Of a DNA stretch of 64,000 bases, positions 8,551 to 16,355 are shown in pieces. This stretch comes from Cryobacterium sp. Y57. Lineage in GTDB: Bacteria; Actinomycetota; Actinomycetes; Actinomycetales; Microbacteriaceae. Where the stretch lies: positions 186,001 to 250,000 of the forward strand of contig NZ_PJJL01000071.1 of NCBI RefSeq assembly GCF_002929505.1, in the 5' to 3' direction. How positions within the stretch are numbered: the first letter of the stretch is position 1; each line of letters begins with the position of its first letter. The notes under the pieces were generated by a model. The model made no database searches. It was not told the DNA's origin and was given only the letters and a program-made list of their open reading frames with translations. Both the position numbers and the translations under genes were made by a program.

Positions 8551-8593
8551 AAGCCTGGGGCTGCCGAGGCGCGTATCCAAAACGCGCCTCGGC
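8551..8593 (-). terminator. Tandem hairpin terminator downstream of fliC
   Basis: Transcribed from the minus strand, a perfect 12-bp stem (arms 8563-8574 and 8582-8593, GCCGAGGCGCGT) with a 7-base loop is followed by a short hairpin AGCC-CCA-GGCT and then six T residues. It lies about 50 bases after the fliC stop and would limit read-through into fliD, leaving flagellin as the most abundant transcript. Confidence 0.8.
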
Positions 8594-8643
8594 CACCACC
8601 AAGCTCAGATCAGGATCGATCTGGTCGTGCGGTTGAGCGGGTG

Positions 8644-9798
8644 TTATTGGAGAAGCTGCAGAACGCCCGAGTTACTCTGGTTCGCCTGCGCGAGCATGGC
8701 GGTACCGGCCTGCGACAGGATGTTCGCACGAGTGTACTTGACCATCTCTTCAGCCATGTCGGTGTCGCGAATACGCGAACCGGCAGCGGTGAGGTTCTCC
8801 TTGGAGACGGCCAGGTTCTTGATGACGCTCTCGAAGCGGTTCTGCGAAGCACCGAGGTCTGCACGGGCGCTCGAGACGCTTGTCAGCTGCTTGTCCAATA
8901 CGCCGATCGCGGCTGCGGCTCCGTCTGCAGTCGAGAAGTCCAAGGCAACATCCCCGACGGCGTTGCCTGCAACGCCATTTGCCGACCCGCTTACAGAAAT
9001 TGCGTTGACAGTCTTAGAGGTAAGTTCGCTGTCATTCGACTCGATGCTGAACTTTGATGCGGTCGTATCGTATGTCACGGTGAAGTCCTGGCCCACGCCA
9101 GCCTGAAGCTTTGCCAAGACTGTGGCTTGATTGTCGTTAGCAGCCAATGCGATGCTGGGCTTGGTTACGCCACCACCCTGACCGATTACGACAGACACTT
9201 GAGTTGTCGTGTCGATCGTAAACCCATTGAGCTGAACGGCGCCGACCAATGCAGCCCCAGCCGCGTCCTTCCCGTTAAGCGCGTTCACAACAGTGTTGAC
9301 GTTCGCAGTGCTCAGTTTGACGGCGATCTGACTACTCGCGTCGCCGTTCGCTCCGACCTGGAAGCTGAGGTCGGCGCCACCTGCGAGGAGCTTGGTGCCG
9401 TTGAAGTTGGTCGAAGCGCTGATACGAACCAGTTCCTCGCGAAGCGCATCTACCTCGGTCGTAATCGCCTGGCGTGAGTCCGCGTTGTTCGAGTCGTTAC
9501 CGGCCTGAACGGCGAGGTCACGAACGCGCTGCAGAATGGACTGCACCTCGTTAAGCGAACCCTCAGCGGTCTGGATGACGCTGACGGCGTCCTGGGCGTT
9601 GCGGGCGGCGACGGTGAGGCCACCGACCTGCGACTTCAGGCCTTCCGAGATTGCGAGGCCGGCTGCGTCATCCGCTGCACGGTTGATACGGAGACCACTG
9701 GAGAGCTTTTCCAGCGACTTCGACAGGTCGTTCTGTGTTGTTGCGAGGTTGCGGTACGCGTTGTTCGCCGCAATGTTTGTGTTTACCTGCATGGCCAT
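8644..9798 (-). CDS. fliC: Flagellin
   Basis: This 384-residue flagellin starts at the ATG at 9798, six bases after a strong GGAGGA. The D0/D1 N-terminus is textbook (MQVNTNIAANNAYRNL, then SLEKLSSGLRINRAADDAAG). The C-terminal D1/D0 region has RIRDTDMAEEMVKYTRANIL and ends in QANQSNSGVLQLLQ. The surface region, about residues 165-290, is Thr/Val/Ala-rich and of low complexity, as expected for an exposed variable domain. It is the filament subunit, exported with FliS. A good sigma-28-type promoter precedes it and a tandem hairpin terminator follows, so it is probably an independent, highly expressed unit. Confidence 0.97.
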   Translation of the reverse strand: MAMQVNTNIAANNAYRNLATTQNDLSKSLEKLSSGLRINRAADDAAGLAISEGLKSQVGGLTVAARNAQDAVSVIQTAEGSLNEVQSILQRVRDLAVQAGNDSNNADSRQAITTEVDALREELVRISASTNFNGTKLLAGGADLSFQVGANGDASSQIAVKLSTANVNTVVNALNGKDAAGAALVGAVQLNGFTIDTTTQVSVVIGQGGGVTKPSIALAANDNQATVLAKLQAGVGQDFTVTYDTTASKFSIESNDSELTSKTVNAISVSGSANGVAGNAVGDVALDFSTADGAAAAIGVLDKQLTSVSSARADLGASQNRFESVIKNLAVSKENLTAAGSRIRDTDMAEEMVKYTRANILSQAGTAMLAQANQSNSGVLQLLQ

Positions 9799-9857
9799 GA
9801 TGAATCCTCCGTGATTGGGTCGAATACACCGGCCCATCCATGGGCCAGCACTTTGAG

Positions 9858-9884
9858 CTATCGGCCACTTCCCGAGGCTGGTTA
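9858..9884 (-). promoter_or_regulatory. Sigma-28-type promoter of fliC
   Basis: On the minus strand TCTAACC (core TAAC at 9881-9884) and GCCGATAG (9858-9865) are separated by exactly 15 bases. The sigma-28 (FliA/WhiG) consensus is TAAA-N15-GCCGATAA, so the match is 10 of 12. It lies about 60 bases before the fliC start and is nearly identical to the element before flgN. Confidence 0.8.
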
Positions 9885-9989
9885 GAAATCCGTAGGGACT
9901 GTTTTGTCAGCACCGTGCGTGGTGCTTACTGGTGAGCGTGCTTGATTGCAGCGCCACCGCAGGCGCCGACGTGCAGCGTCAAGAAAGAG

Positions 9990-10814
9990 TCAGGATGCGG
10001 CGCGGGCGGTGTCGAGACGTTGGGGTTCCTGCGCGGTGCGGGTCATTCCCACGCTCGCCAGGTCGGCGAGGCGGGACAGGTAGGCGCTGCGGCGGGCCGG
10101 CGCGATGCGGGACTCCGGCTTGAACTCCGCCACGGTCTCGTCGGAGTAGTGCGTGACCAGCCCGTCGCGCAGCAGGCGAATCGCTTCGGCACGCGTTTGC
10201 GACACGGCAGAGTGGGTGGTGCCAAGCTCAGTCGCGATGTCCTTGACCGAGCGATCATCGAAATAGATCTGTTCGACGATGGCACGCATCTTGTCGGGCA
10301 GGGCGCCGACCGCTGCGCGCAGGTAGACCAGGCGTTCGGTGGAGAGCAGTGATTCTTCTGGCATGGCGGTATCGGCCACGAGAAACTCGGCGGTTGTGTC
10401 GTCGAGGGCTGACAGGGTGCGGGCCGCATCGGCCAGGCCCGCCGCTGCGGTGTCGCGGTCGACGCCGAGAGCGTCAGCGATCTCGTTCACACGGGGGGTG
10501 CGCCCTAGTGCTGCCGAGAGCGTGTCCTGCACGGCGAGGGTTTCTTTGATGCGACGGCGAGCCGAGCGGGTGGCCCAGTCGCTCGAGCGCATGTCGTCGG
10601 CGAAAGCCCCGATAATGCGGCGGCGGGCGAAGGCACCGAAGGGAACTCCGAGAGCGGGATCGAAGGCATCCGCTGATGTAATCAGCGCCAGGGCGCCGGC
10701 CGACGCGAGGTCGTCGCGGGACAGGTGACGAGCCTTGGCCCAGACCTCCGATACCAGGTAGCCGACAAGCGGCAGGTTCTCCACGACGAGCGCATTACGG
10801 TCTTTCCGATTCAC
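9990..10814 (-). CDS. RNA polymerase sigma factor, FliA/WhiG (sigma-28) type
   Basis: This 274-residue protein has the three-region layout of sigma-28 factors. Region 2 includes DLASAGALALITSADAFDPA, then FGAFARRRIIGAFADDMRSSD with the flagellar-type RSSDW (about residues 50-80). Region 3 is IKETLAVQDTLSAALGRTPR followed by VNEIADALGV. Region 4 is LPDKMRAIVEQIYFDDRSVK with a helix-turn-helix at ELGTTHSAVSQTRAEAIRLL (about 195-215). There is no ECF-like short form and no region 1.1. Sitting between fliC and the divergent flgN arm, both of which carry sigma-28-type promoters, it is the likely specificity factor for them. FliA is the flagellar equivalent; WhiG is the sporulation paralogue. No FlgM anti-sigma gene is visible in the window. 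Confidence 0.88.
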   Translation of the reverse strand: MNRKDRNALVVENLPLVGYLVSEVWAKARHLSRDDLASAGALALITSADAFDPALGVPFGAFARRRIIGAFADDMRSSDWATRSARRRIKETLAVQDTLSAALGRTPRVNEIADALGVDRDTAAAGLADAARTLSALDDTTAEFLVADTAMPEESLLSTERLVYLRAAVGALPDKMRAIVEQIYFDDRSVKDIATELGTTHSAVSQTRAEAIRLLRDGLVTHYSDETVAEFKPESRIAPARRSAYLSRLADLASVGMTRTAQEPQRLDTARAAS

Positions 10815-10913
10815 AGCGGCCCCCGAAACATGTCACGTGTCTCCAGCGCGGGGAAATGACCTGATCACCCCAACGCAAGGCACATCGGCCTCAGTGTCAA
10901 AGCTACCCCAGTT

Positions 10914-10976
10914 ATGGGCAAATGGGGACCATTCAATGCCCATTTATGGCACAGTTTCGTCCTCTTTTTAGAGGAC
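10914..10976. promoter_or_regulatory. Palindromic control region between sigma factor and flgN
   Basis: Two symmetric elements lie here. ATGGGCA (10914-10920) pairs with TGCCCAT (10937-10943), and nested inside it AATGG pairs with CCATT, giving a 30-base imperfect palindrome. Then GTCCTC, TTTTTA, GAGGAC (10959-10976) forms a second one. They sit 100-160 bases upstream of the sigma factor start and could bind a flagellar master regulator. The assignment is by position only. Confidence 0.4.
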
Positions 10977-11004
10977 ACGCTCGCTATTTTCACCGTGAAT
11001 TCTC

Positions 11005-11031
11005 TAACCGGCATGACAGGGTGGCCGATAG
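11005..11031 (+). promoter_or_regulatory. Sigma-28-type promoter of flgN-flgK-flgL-fliW
   Basis: TCTAACC (core TAAC at 11005-11008), 15 bases, then GCCGATAG (11024-11031). The -35 and -10 words are the same as those before fliC. It lies about 75 bases before the flgN start. Confidence 0.8.
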
Positions 11032-11104
11032 TGGTCACGAATGAACTGGACGGCACGCATCGGTGTGACGCTGGCCTAGGCCAAAAATGATGGGTGGAGT
11101 AGTC

Positions 11105-11590
11105 ATGGGCGCCAATGAACTGTCTGCGCTGCTGTGGCGCGAACGCGAGCTGTTGGAGCTTCTCATCTTCAAACTCCAAGAGGAGCAGTTGCTGCTCCAG
11201 GGCGGCAAATCGCGCTGGCTGCAGTACGCCACACGGGAAGTCGAACAGGTTTTGATGTTGGTACGGGAGGCAGGCCTCGGCCGCACGGTCGAAGTCGCTG
11301 CGCTGGCCACCCAGTGGGGCACTTCCGAGGACGCCACCCTGAGTGAACTCGCTGCACACTCCCCGGCCGGCCCGTGGGGCGAAATCTTCGCCTCTCACCT
11401 CAAGGCCATGGGCGATCTCACCCTGCAGATCAGGGCGCTGCGAGACACGAACGAACGATATATCCGTGCAGCGGTTCGCTCCACTCAGGAGACCCTGAGC
11501 ACGTTGAACGTCAACTCCCGTACCTACGACGCGAGTGGCGCAAACGCCGCTCCCGAAACCGCCGCTCGCATCTTCGACCGCAACCTGTGA
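11105..11590 (+). CDS. flgN: FlgN family hook-associated protein chaperone
   Basis: I start at the ATG at 11105 because GGTGGAG lies five bases upstream; earlier ATGs at 11087 and 11090 have no ribosome site. The 161-residue product is helical: ANELSALLWRERELLELLIF and KLQEEQLLLQ form the first amphipathic helix, and IRALRDTNERYIRAAVRSTQ followed by ETLSTL matches the C-terminal FlgN pattern. FlgN binds FlgK and FlgL in the cytosol before export. It is the first gene of the plus-strand arm, next to exactly those two client genes. Sequence similarity in the family is modest but position is decisive. Confidence 0.87.
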   Translation: MGANELSALLWRERELLELLIFKLQEEQLLLQGGKSRWLQYATREVEQVLMLVREAGLGRTVEVAALATQWGTSEDATLSELAAHSPAGPWGEIFASHLKAMGDLTLQIRALRDTNERYIRAAVRSTQETLSTLNVNSRTYDASGANAAPETAARIFDRNL

Positions 11591-11630
11591 GGCACCTCAT
11601 GACCTATCAGCGACACGACTGGACCACCCG

Positions 11631-13079
11631 GTGAGCACGTTCGGCGGTTTGAACACCGCGTACACCGGCCTCGTCGCCGCGCGGCAAGGCCTCAACGTGG
11701 TCGGGCAGAACATCGCCAACGCCAATACAGATGGCTACACCCGGCAGCGCGTGTCAACCTCTGCTCTCGGCGCCACGGCCTCGACCGGCGTCTTTTCGCA
11801 GGGCGCCCGGGTCGGCGAAGGGGTAGCCATGGTCGGGATCGAACGCATCGCCAGCACCCAACTCGACTCGCGGGTGCGAGCGACTGCCGCAACCGCCGGC
11901 TACACGGCGGTACGTGCGAATGCACTCGCCTCGGTCGAAGACTCGATGAATGAACCCGGCGAGAATGGCATCTCCGCCAAGCTCGACGAATTCTGGGCCG
12001 GCTGGCAGACACTCTCCAATGGCACGGATACGGCCGCCCCCGCCGCGCTGCTGCTCGGAACTGCCGGCGAGCTGGTCACGCAGATCTCGGAGGGCTACCG
12101 GGCCGTCTCGACCGAGTGGACCTCGGTGCGCACCGACCTAAACAATATGGTCTCCGAACTCAACGGCGCGGCCACTCAGGTCGCCGCGCTCAACGTGCAG
12201 ATTCGCCAGAGCCTCGCCACGGGCGGTACGGCCAACGAACTGCTCGACCAGCGCAACTCCCTCACCACTACGATCGCCGCCCTCACCGGAGCCACCGTCA
12301 CCGAGCAGGCCGACGGCACCGTGAACGTGCTCGTCGGAGGTAACGCGCTCGTCTCTGGGGAAACGGCTCATCAGCTGGACGTCACTGGTGCACGGGTCAT
12401 GCAGGACAACGTGTCCGTACAGCTTGAGTGGAGAGGCAGCGCTCGCACACCGGTCTCAATAGATGGCGGCGAAATCGCCGGCGCGCTGTCATTGCTGGGC
12501 CCGGCCAGTCAAGACACCCTGGCCACGGGTGGTGCTTTGGCCGAAGCCGCAGATGCCTACAATGCGTTCGCCCAGGACCTCGCAAAAAAGGTCAACGAAA
12601 TTTATAAGGACGGATTCACACAAGCGGGAAAAGACGGCCAGGTCTTCTTCGCCGTCGCGTCGGGGGCACCCACCGCGCAGGCTCTCAGTATTGAGCCGAA
12701 GGCATCCGCTGATATGGCCGTTCGCGCATCACAGGATTCTGGCGCGTATGACGGCACGATAGCGGATGCAATCGCACAGCTGGGCGCCGGATTCGCCCCG
12801 GATGGCAACGTCATCGTCTCACCGAGCACGGTCTGGTCAGACTTCGTGACGAAGACGGGCGTGCTCACGCAGAGCGAGCTGCAATCGGCAGCGCTGGCCA
12901 GCTCGACGTCGTCGGGGGCCGCCAACCAACAACTCGCCAACTCCTCGGTCGACCTCGACGAAGAGAACGTGAACCTGCTCATGTTCCAGCACGCGTACCA
13001 GGGGGCGGCTCGCATGATGACGGCCGTCGACGAAATGCTCGACACCCTGATCAACCGCACCGGATTGGTGGGGAGGTAG
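11631..13079 (+). CDS. flgK: Flagellar hook-associated protein 1, FlgK
   Basis: The conserved N-terminus STFGGLNTAYTGLVAARQGL with NVVGQNIANANTDGYTRQRV begins right after a GTG at 11631, so I use that start (482 residues). The frame stays open further upstream inside flgN, but those residues are not FlgK-like. The GTG overlaps the stop of a tiny 11-codon frame (11599-11634), which might couple its translation. FlgK is the first hook-filament junction protein. The C-terminal D0 motif SSVDLDEENVNLLMFQHAYQ with GAARMMTAVDEMLDTLINRT is complete. The middle (ELLDQRNSLTTTIAALTGAT) is typical. Length is at the lower end of the family. Confidence 0.95.
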   Translation: MSTFGGLNTAYTGLVAARQGLNVVGQNIANANTDGYTRQRVSTSALGATASTGVFSQGARVGEGVAMVGIERIASTQLDSRVRATAATAGYTAVRANALASVEDSMNEPGENGISAKLDEFWAGWQTLSNGTDTAAPAALLLGTAGELVTQISEGYRAVSTEWTSVRTDLNNMVSELNGAATQVAALNVQIRQSLATGGTANELLDQRNSLTTTIAALTGATVTEQADGTVNVLVGGNALVSGETAHQLDVTGARVMQDNVSVQLEWRGSARTPVSIDGGEIAGALSLLGPASQDTLATGGALAEAADAYNAFAQDLAKKVNEIYKDGFTQAGKDGQVFFAVASGAPTAQALSIEPKASADMAVRASQDSGAYDGTIADAIAQLGAGFAPDGNVIVSPSTVWSDFVTKTGVLTQSELQSAALASSTSSGAANQQLANSSVDLDEENVNLLMFQHAYQGAARMMTAVDEMLDTLINRTGLVGR

Positions 13080-13082
13080 ATC

Positions 13083-13985
13083 ATGGTCGATCGAGTGACC
13101 AACCAGACCCAGATGCGCGCGGCCCAGCGCAATCTTCAAGAGAACCTGAGCCAGCTGGCGCACTTGCAGGAACAAGCCAGCACGCTGAAGACCATCAATC
13201 GGTCCTCGGACGACCCGACCGCCGCCGCGGCCGCGATGTCGGTGCGGGCCGAGATACGCGCGGTCGACCAGTACAGTGCCAACGCTGACAACGGCAACAA
13301 CTGGCTGACCACGATCGACTCGGCCCTGTCATCGGCCACCGACATTATGAACCGCGTGCGCGACCTCACGGTGCAGGGCGCGAACTCCGGAGCGCTCACG
13401 GTTGCGGCGAAGGAGGCGATCGCCGTGGAGTTGGAGGGTCTCAAGACCGACCTCGTGACCCAGGCCAACACGACGTTTCTCGGCCGTAGCGTCTTCGCCG
13501 GTAATTCGGATGATGCCACGGCATTTAACCCGGAGACATACGAGTATGTGGGTGGTACGGGCAGCGTCGACCGACGCATCAGCGCTACCAGCACCGTGCG
13601 GGTCGACGCCGACGGCGGAGCCATCTTCGATGCTCCGACCAGCAAGAGCTCCGGCTCGGTGTTCGATCTGATCGACAACATCGTGACAGATTTGCGTTCC
13701 CCGACGCCCGTTAATGTGGGAGCACGGCTTACGACTATTGATGAACGGATGGCAGTCATGGTTGGTCAGCACACAGAAATCGGTGCCCGTCAGGTGCAAA
13801 TTGAACGCGCCCAGTCCACCCTGCTCGAAAAAGCCGGCACACTGGATGCCCAGCGCTCCGGCATTGAAGACGCCGACCTCGGCCAGGTCATCCTCGATTT
13901 GAAACTTCAGGAAATGACCTATCAGGCCGCGCTCGCTGTCACTGCCCGTGTACTCCAACCGACCCTGATGGACTTTCTCGCATGA
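13083..13985 (+). CDS. flgL: Flagellar hook-associated protein 3, FlgL
   Basis: This 300-residue flagellin-like junction protein starts MVDRVTNQTQMRAAQRNLQE, with SQLAHLQEQASTLKTINRSS then DDPTAAAAAMSVRAE (residues 20-60), the FlgL version of the flagellin N-terminal domain. The C-terminus has IEDADLGQVILDLKLQEMTY with QAALAVTARVLQPTLMDFL. FlgL sits between FlgK and the filament. It follows flgK by three bases, with GGGGAGG just before its ATG as a strong ribosome site. The stop overlaps fliW by four bases. Confidence 0.95.
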   Translation: MVDRVTNQTQMRAAQRNLQENLSQLAHLQEQASTLKTINRSSDDPTAAAAAMSVRAEIRAVDQYSANADNGNNWLTTIDSALSSATDIMNRVRDLTVQGANSGALTVAAKEAIAVELEGLKTDLVTQANTTFLGRSVFAGNSDDATAFNPETYEYVGGTGSVDRRISATSTVRVDADGGAIFDAPTSKSSGSVFDLIDNIVTDLRSPTPVNVGARLTTIDERMAVMVGQHTEIGARQVQIERAQSTLLEKAGTLDAQRSGIEDADLGQVILDLKLQEMTYQAALAVTARVLQPTLMDFLA

Positions 13986-14377
13986 GCAGTACTCTCACCA
14001 GTCCGACTCTGCGCTTTGTCTCTCCCCCGCCCGGGCTGGCTCCGCTGACCGACTTTGTGCTCGACGAGATCGACGGGGCCGCTGGTCTGTACTCGCTGCA
14101 GGCATTCGCCCAGCCGACCACGCGCCTGTTCGTGCTGGACGCAGCCATCTTTCTGCCGAGCTACACCCCGGTCATCTCCAACGAGCAGTCCGCGGCACTG
14201 TCGCTGACGACGCCCGACGACGCCCTCGTGCTGGTGGTCGTCAACCCCGACGAGCGCACCACGGTGAACCTGATGGCGCCCATCGTGGTCAACGCCCGCA
14301 CCGGCACCTGCGCCCAGCTCATCCTCGATGATCAGGACTGGCCATTGCACGCCGAGCTCGGCGCTGGCAAAAACTAG
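13982..14377 (+). CDS. fliW: Flagellar assembly factor FliW
   Basis: This 131-residue protein matches FliW: SPTLRFVSPPPGLAPLTDFV at the N-terminus, LFVLDAAIFLPSYTPVISNE in the middle and VNPDERTTVNLMAPIVVNAR, the most conserved family stretch, near residue 90-110. FliW senses free flagellin and antagonises CsrA, which represses flagellin translation. In many related genomes csrA follows fliW directly. Here the 149 bases after the stop hold no csrA frame. The stop codon lies inside an 18-base perfect palindrome. The start overlaps the flgL stop (ATGA). Confidence 0.9.
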   Translation: MSSTLTSPTLRFVSPPPGLAPLTDFVLDEIDGAAGLYSLQAFAQPTTRLFVLDAAIFLPSYTPVISNEQSAALSLTTPDDALVLVVVNPDERTTVNLMAPIVVNARTGTCAQLILDDQDWPLHAELGAGKN

Positions 14378-14384
14378 TTTTTGC
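14367..14384. repeat. 18-base perfect palindrome at the fliW stop codon
   Basis: GCAAAAACTAGTTTTTGC is fully self-complementary and includes the fliW TAG. It could act as a weak terminator for the flgN-fliW transcript (its second half supplies a T run) or as a protein site. The flanks GGC and GCC add a little more pairing. Confidence 0.5.
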
Positions 14385-14526
14385 GCCGTTCCAGCCTGAG
14401 CAGACGATCTGACCCGGGATAGCAAGATCGTAAAAATCGCAGTTATCTACGAACTTCGAGCCGATAACTTCCAATAAAACCTGAGCTAAGATCGTTTTTG
14501 TGTTCGATCTGTGAGATACTTGCTGT

Positions 14527-16308
14527 ATGGCGATCACCGACGATCCACCTCCAAATTCGCAGCCTCCACGCGCAAACCGTGCAGCTGCTCAAGGCACCGA
14601 TAAAGCCGCTCACAAGCGTGCCGACGATGCTAGGCCTCGCACGAGCAGTGCGGAGTCCGCCGCCGACACACGCGCCGCGGCCGAATCCACCGCCGACGCT
14701 ATAGTCGCGGGGCCCGCTACGGCTGACGCACTGGCTGTGGAGAATGCTGCGGCTGACGCTCGCTCAGCGCACAATGCGGCCGCCCGGGCGGAGTGGGCGG
14801 CTGAGATGGCGGCGGCGGGAATTGTCCCCGGCAAGCCCCCGCCCACGCGAAGGTCGGCCGGGCGCAAGACGGTGTCGGGGGTGCAGGCGTTGCATTATGT
14901 GGTCGCGGCATCCCTGCAGGATTGGAAGTCGCGCCCCGCCGATGCGGAGCAGGTGCGGCTGCTCGACGCAGTGCGGGAGTGCGACCTCGCCATCAACTCG
15001 GCCTATGCCGCGCGGGCGGCCGCGATTGACGACCTCGCCCAGTGGGTGGCCAGTACGGCAATGACCGGACGACCGGTGCCCCGCGTGATGCTGACTCAGG
15101 AAGCACAAGCTGCCGGAGACCAGGGCAGGCCGTTGCAGCGCTGGTCAGAGAAACAAGCCGCAGAAGAAGGCCTCGTCGCCGAATTGAGCTGTCTTCTGCG
15201 CGTGCACGAGAACACGGCCCGCAACCTGCTCTGTACCAGCAGAAAGTTGCAGCACAACCTACCCGCCACCCGTGCCGAGCTAGAAGCGGGGCTGATCAGC
15301 TACCGGCACGTGGAGGTCATCGTTGACAACGCCCTGTCGCTGCCTGACGATGCCTGGTCCGCGTTCGAAACCGAGGTGCTCGCCGGGATCGAGAACCTCA
15401 CGGTCGGGCAGTTGAAGAAGCAGGCGATCACCGTTCGGGAACTCTCCCACCCAGAATCCATAGTCACCCGCCACAAGAAAGCGCTCAGTCAGCGCTGCTT
15501 CTTTGTCATGCCCGGCCGCGACGGCATGGCCTGCCTCGAACTCACCCTCAGCCAGGAAGACGCCGCCGCCATCAGCGATCGCGTCGACACCCTCGCGCGC
15601 AGCCTGCACAACGCCGCCCAGCAAGATCCCGTCGACACCCGTACCCTCGGCCAGCAACGCCTCGACGTCGCCGTCGACCTGCTCCTTACCGGGGTGACCG
15701 AAACCGGTCTGGGCGCCGGGGTGCAGGGGCTGGTTAACGTGACCGTGCCGGTTTTGACGCTGATGGGCCTCAGTGATGAGCCCGGCACCCTCGACGGGTT
15801 CGGCCCCATCGACGCCGAAACCGTTCGCCGCGTCGCCGCCACGGCGAAAAGCTTCACCCGCATCCTGATTCACCCCGAGACCAGCGCGGTTCTCAGCGTC
15901 GGTAAAACTCGCTATAAGGTACCCGCCGACCTGAAGAAATGGCTCGAGATCCGCGACGGAACCTGCCGGTTTCCCGGCTGCACCCGCCAGGCCCGTCACA
16001 GTGAAATCGACCACACCCACGACTGGCAATACAACGGCGAAACCCGTTGGGACAACCTCGCCCACCTCTGCAAACGCGGCCACCGACTCAAGACAGAGTC
16101 CGGCTGGACCGCACGGCAAACCGCTGACGGCGTCCTGCACTGGACCAGCCCCGCCGGCAAGCATTACGCCACCCACCCCGCCACCCGACTCGGACCTCAC
16201 TCAGCCTCACGCGAACGCGACCCCGCCGTCGATACCGTGCCGCGACCCGTCGACGTCTGGGCCGAACTCGCCAACCCTCACCAAGACGGCTACAGCGCCC
16301 CGTTCTAA
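14527..16308 (+). CDS. DUF222 and HNH-endonuclease domain protein (13E12 family)
   Basis: This 593-residue protein belongs to a paralogous actinobacterial family. The C-terminal HNH domain is clear: RDGTCRFPGCTRQARHSEID, then HTHDWQYNGETRWDNLAHLC and KRGHRLK (about residues 475-530), with the metal-site Cys and His residues intact. DUF222 occupies about residues 110-440. The first 105 residues are low-complexity and Ala-rich, with repeated A-D-A and A-E-S units. The cellular role of the family is not established; it resembles HNH homing or repair nucleases and is often multicopy. It stands alone after the flagellar arm, behind an AT-richer 149-base gap. The ATG at 14527 has no strong ribosome site. 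Confidence 0.9.
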   Translation: MAITDDPPPNSQPPRANRAAAQGTDKAAHKRADDARPRTSSAESAADTRAAAESTADAIVAGPATADALAVENAAADARSAHNAAARAEWAAEMAAAGIVPGKPPPTRRSAGRKTVSGVQALHYVVAASLQDWKSRPADAEQVRLLDAVRECDLAINSAYAARAAAIDDLAQWVASTAMTGRPVPRVMLTQEAQAAGDQGRPLQRWSEKQAAEEGLVAELSCLLRVHENTARNLLCTSRKLQHNLPATRAELEAGLISYRHVEVIVDNALSLPDDAWSAFETEVLAGIENLTVGQLKKQAITVRELSHPESIVTRHKKALSQRCFFVMPGRDGMACLELTLSQEDAAAISDRVDTLARSLHNAAQQDPVDTRTLGQQRLDVAVDLLLTGVTETGLGAGVQGLVNVTVPVLTLMGLSDEPGTLDGFGPIDAETVRRVAATAKSFTRILIHPETSAVLSVGKTRYKVPADLKKWLEIRDGTCRFPGCTRQARHSEIDHTHDWQYNGETRWDNLAHLCKRGHRLKTESGWTARQTADGVLHWTSPAGKHYATHPATRLGPHSASRERDPAVDTVPRPVDVWAELANPHQDGYSAPF

Positions 16309-16355
16309 CCGGTTCACCGAACCCTTCGCCCGGTGAGGCGGCCACCCGTCTGTTG

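Noticed and set aside
14460..14467. Perfect sigma-28 -10 word GCCGATAA upstream of the DUF222-HNH gene
   Set aside because: The 15-base-spaced -35 position reads AGTT; the nearest TAAA is 25 bases away, so it does not form the paired element seen before fliC and flgN.
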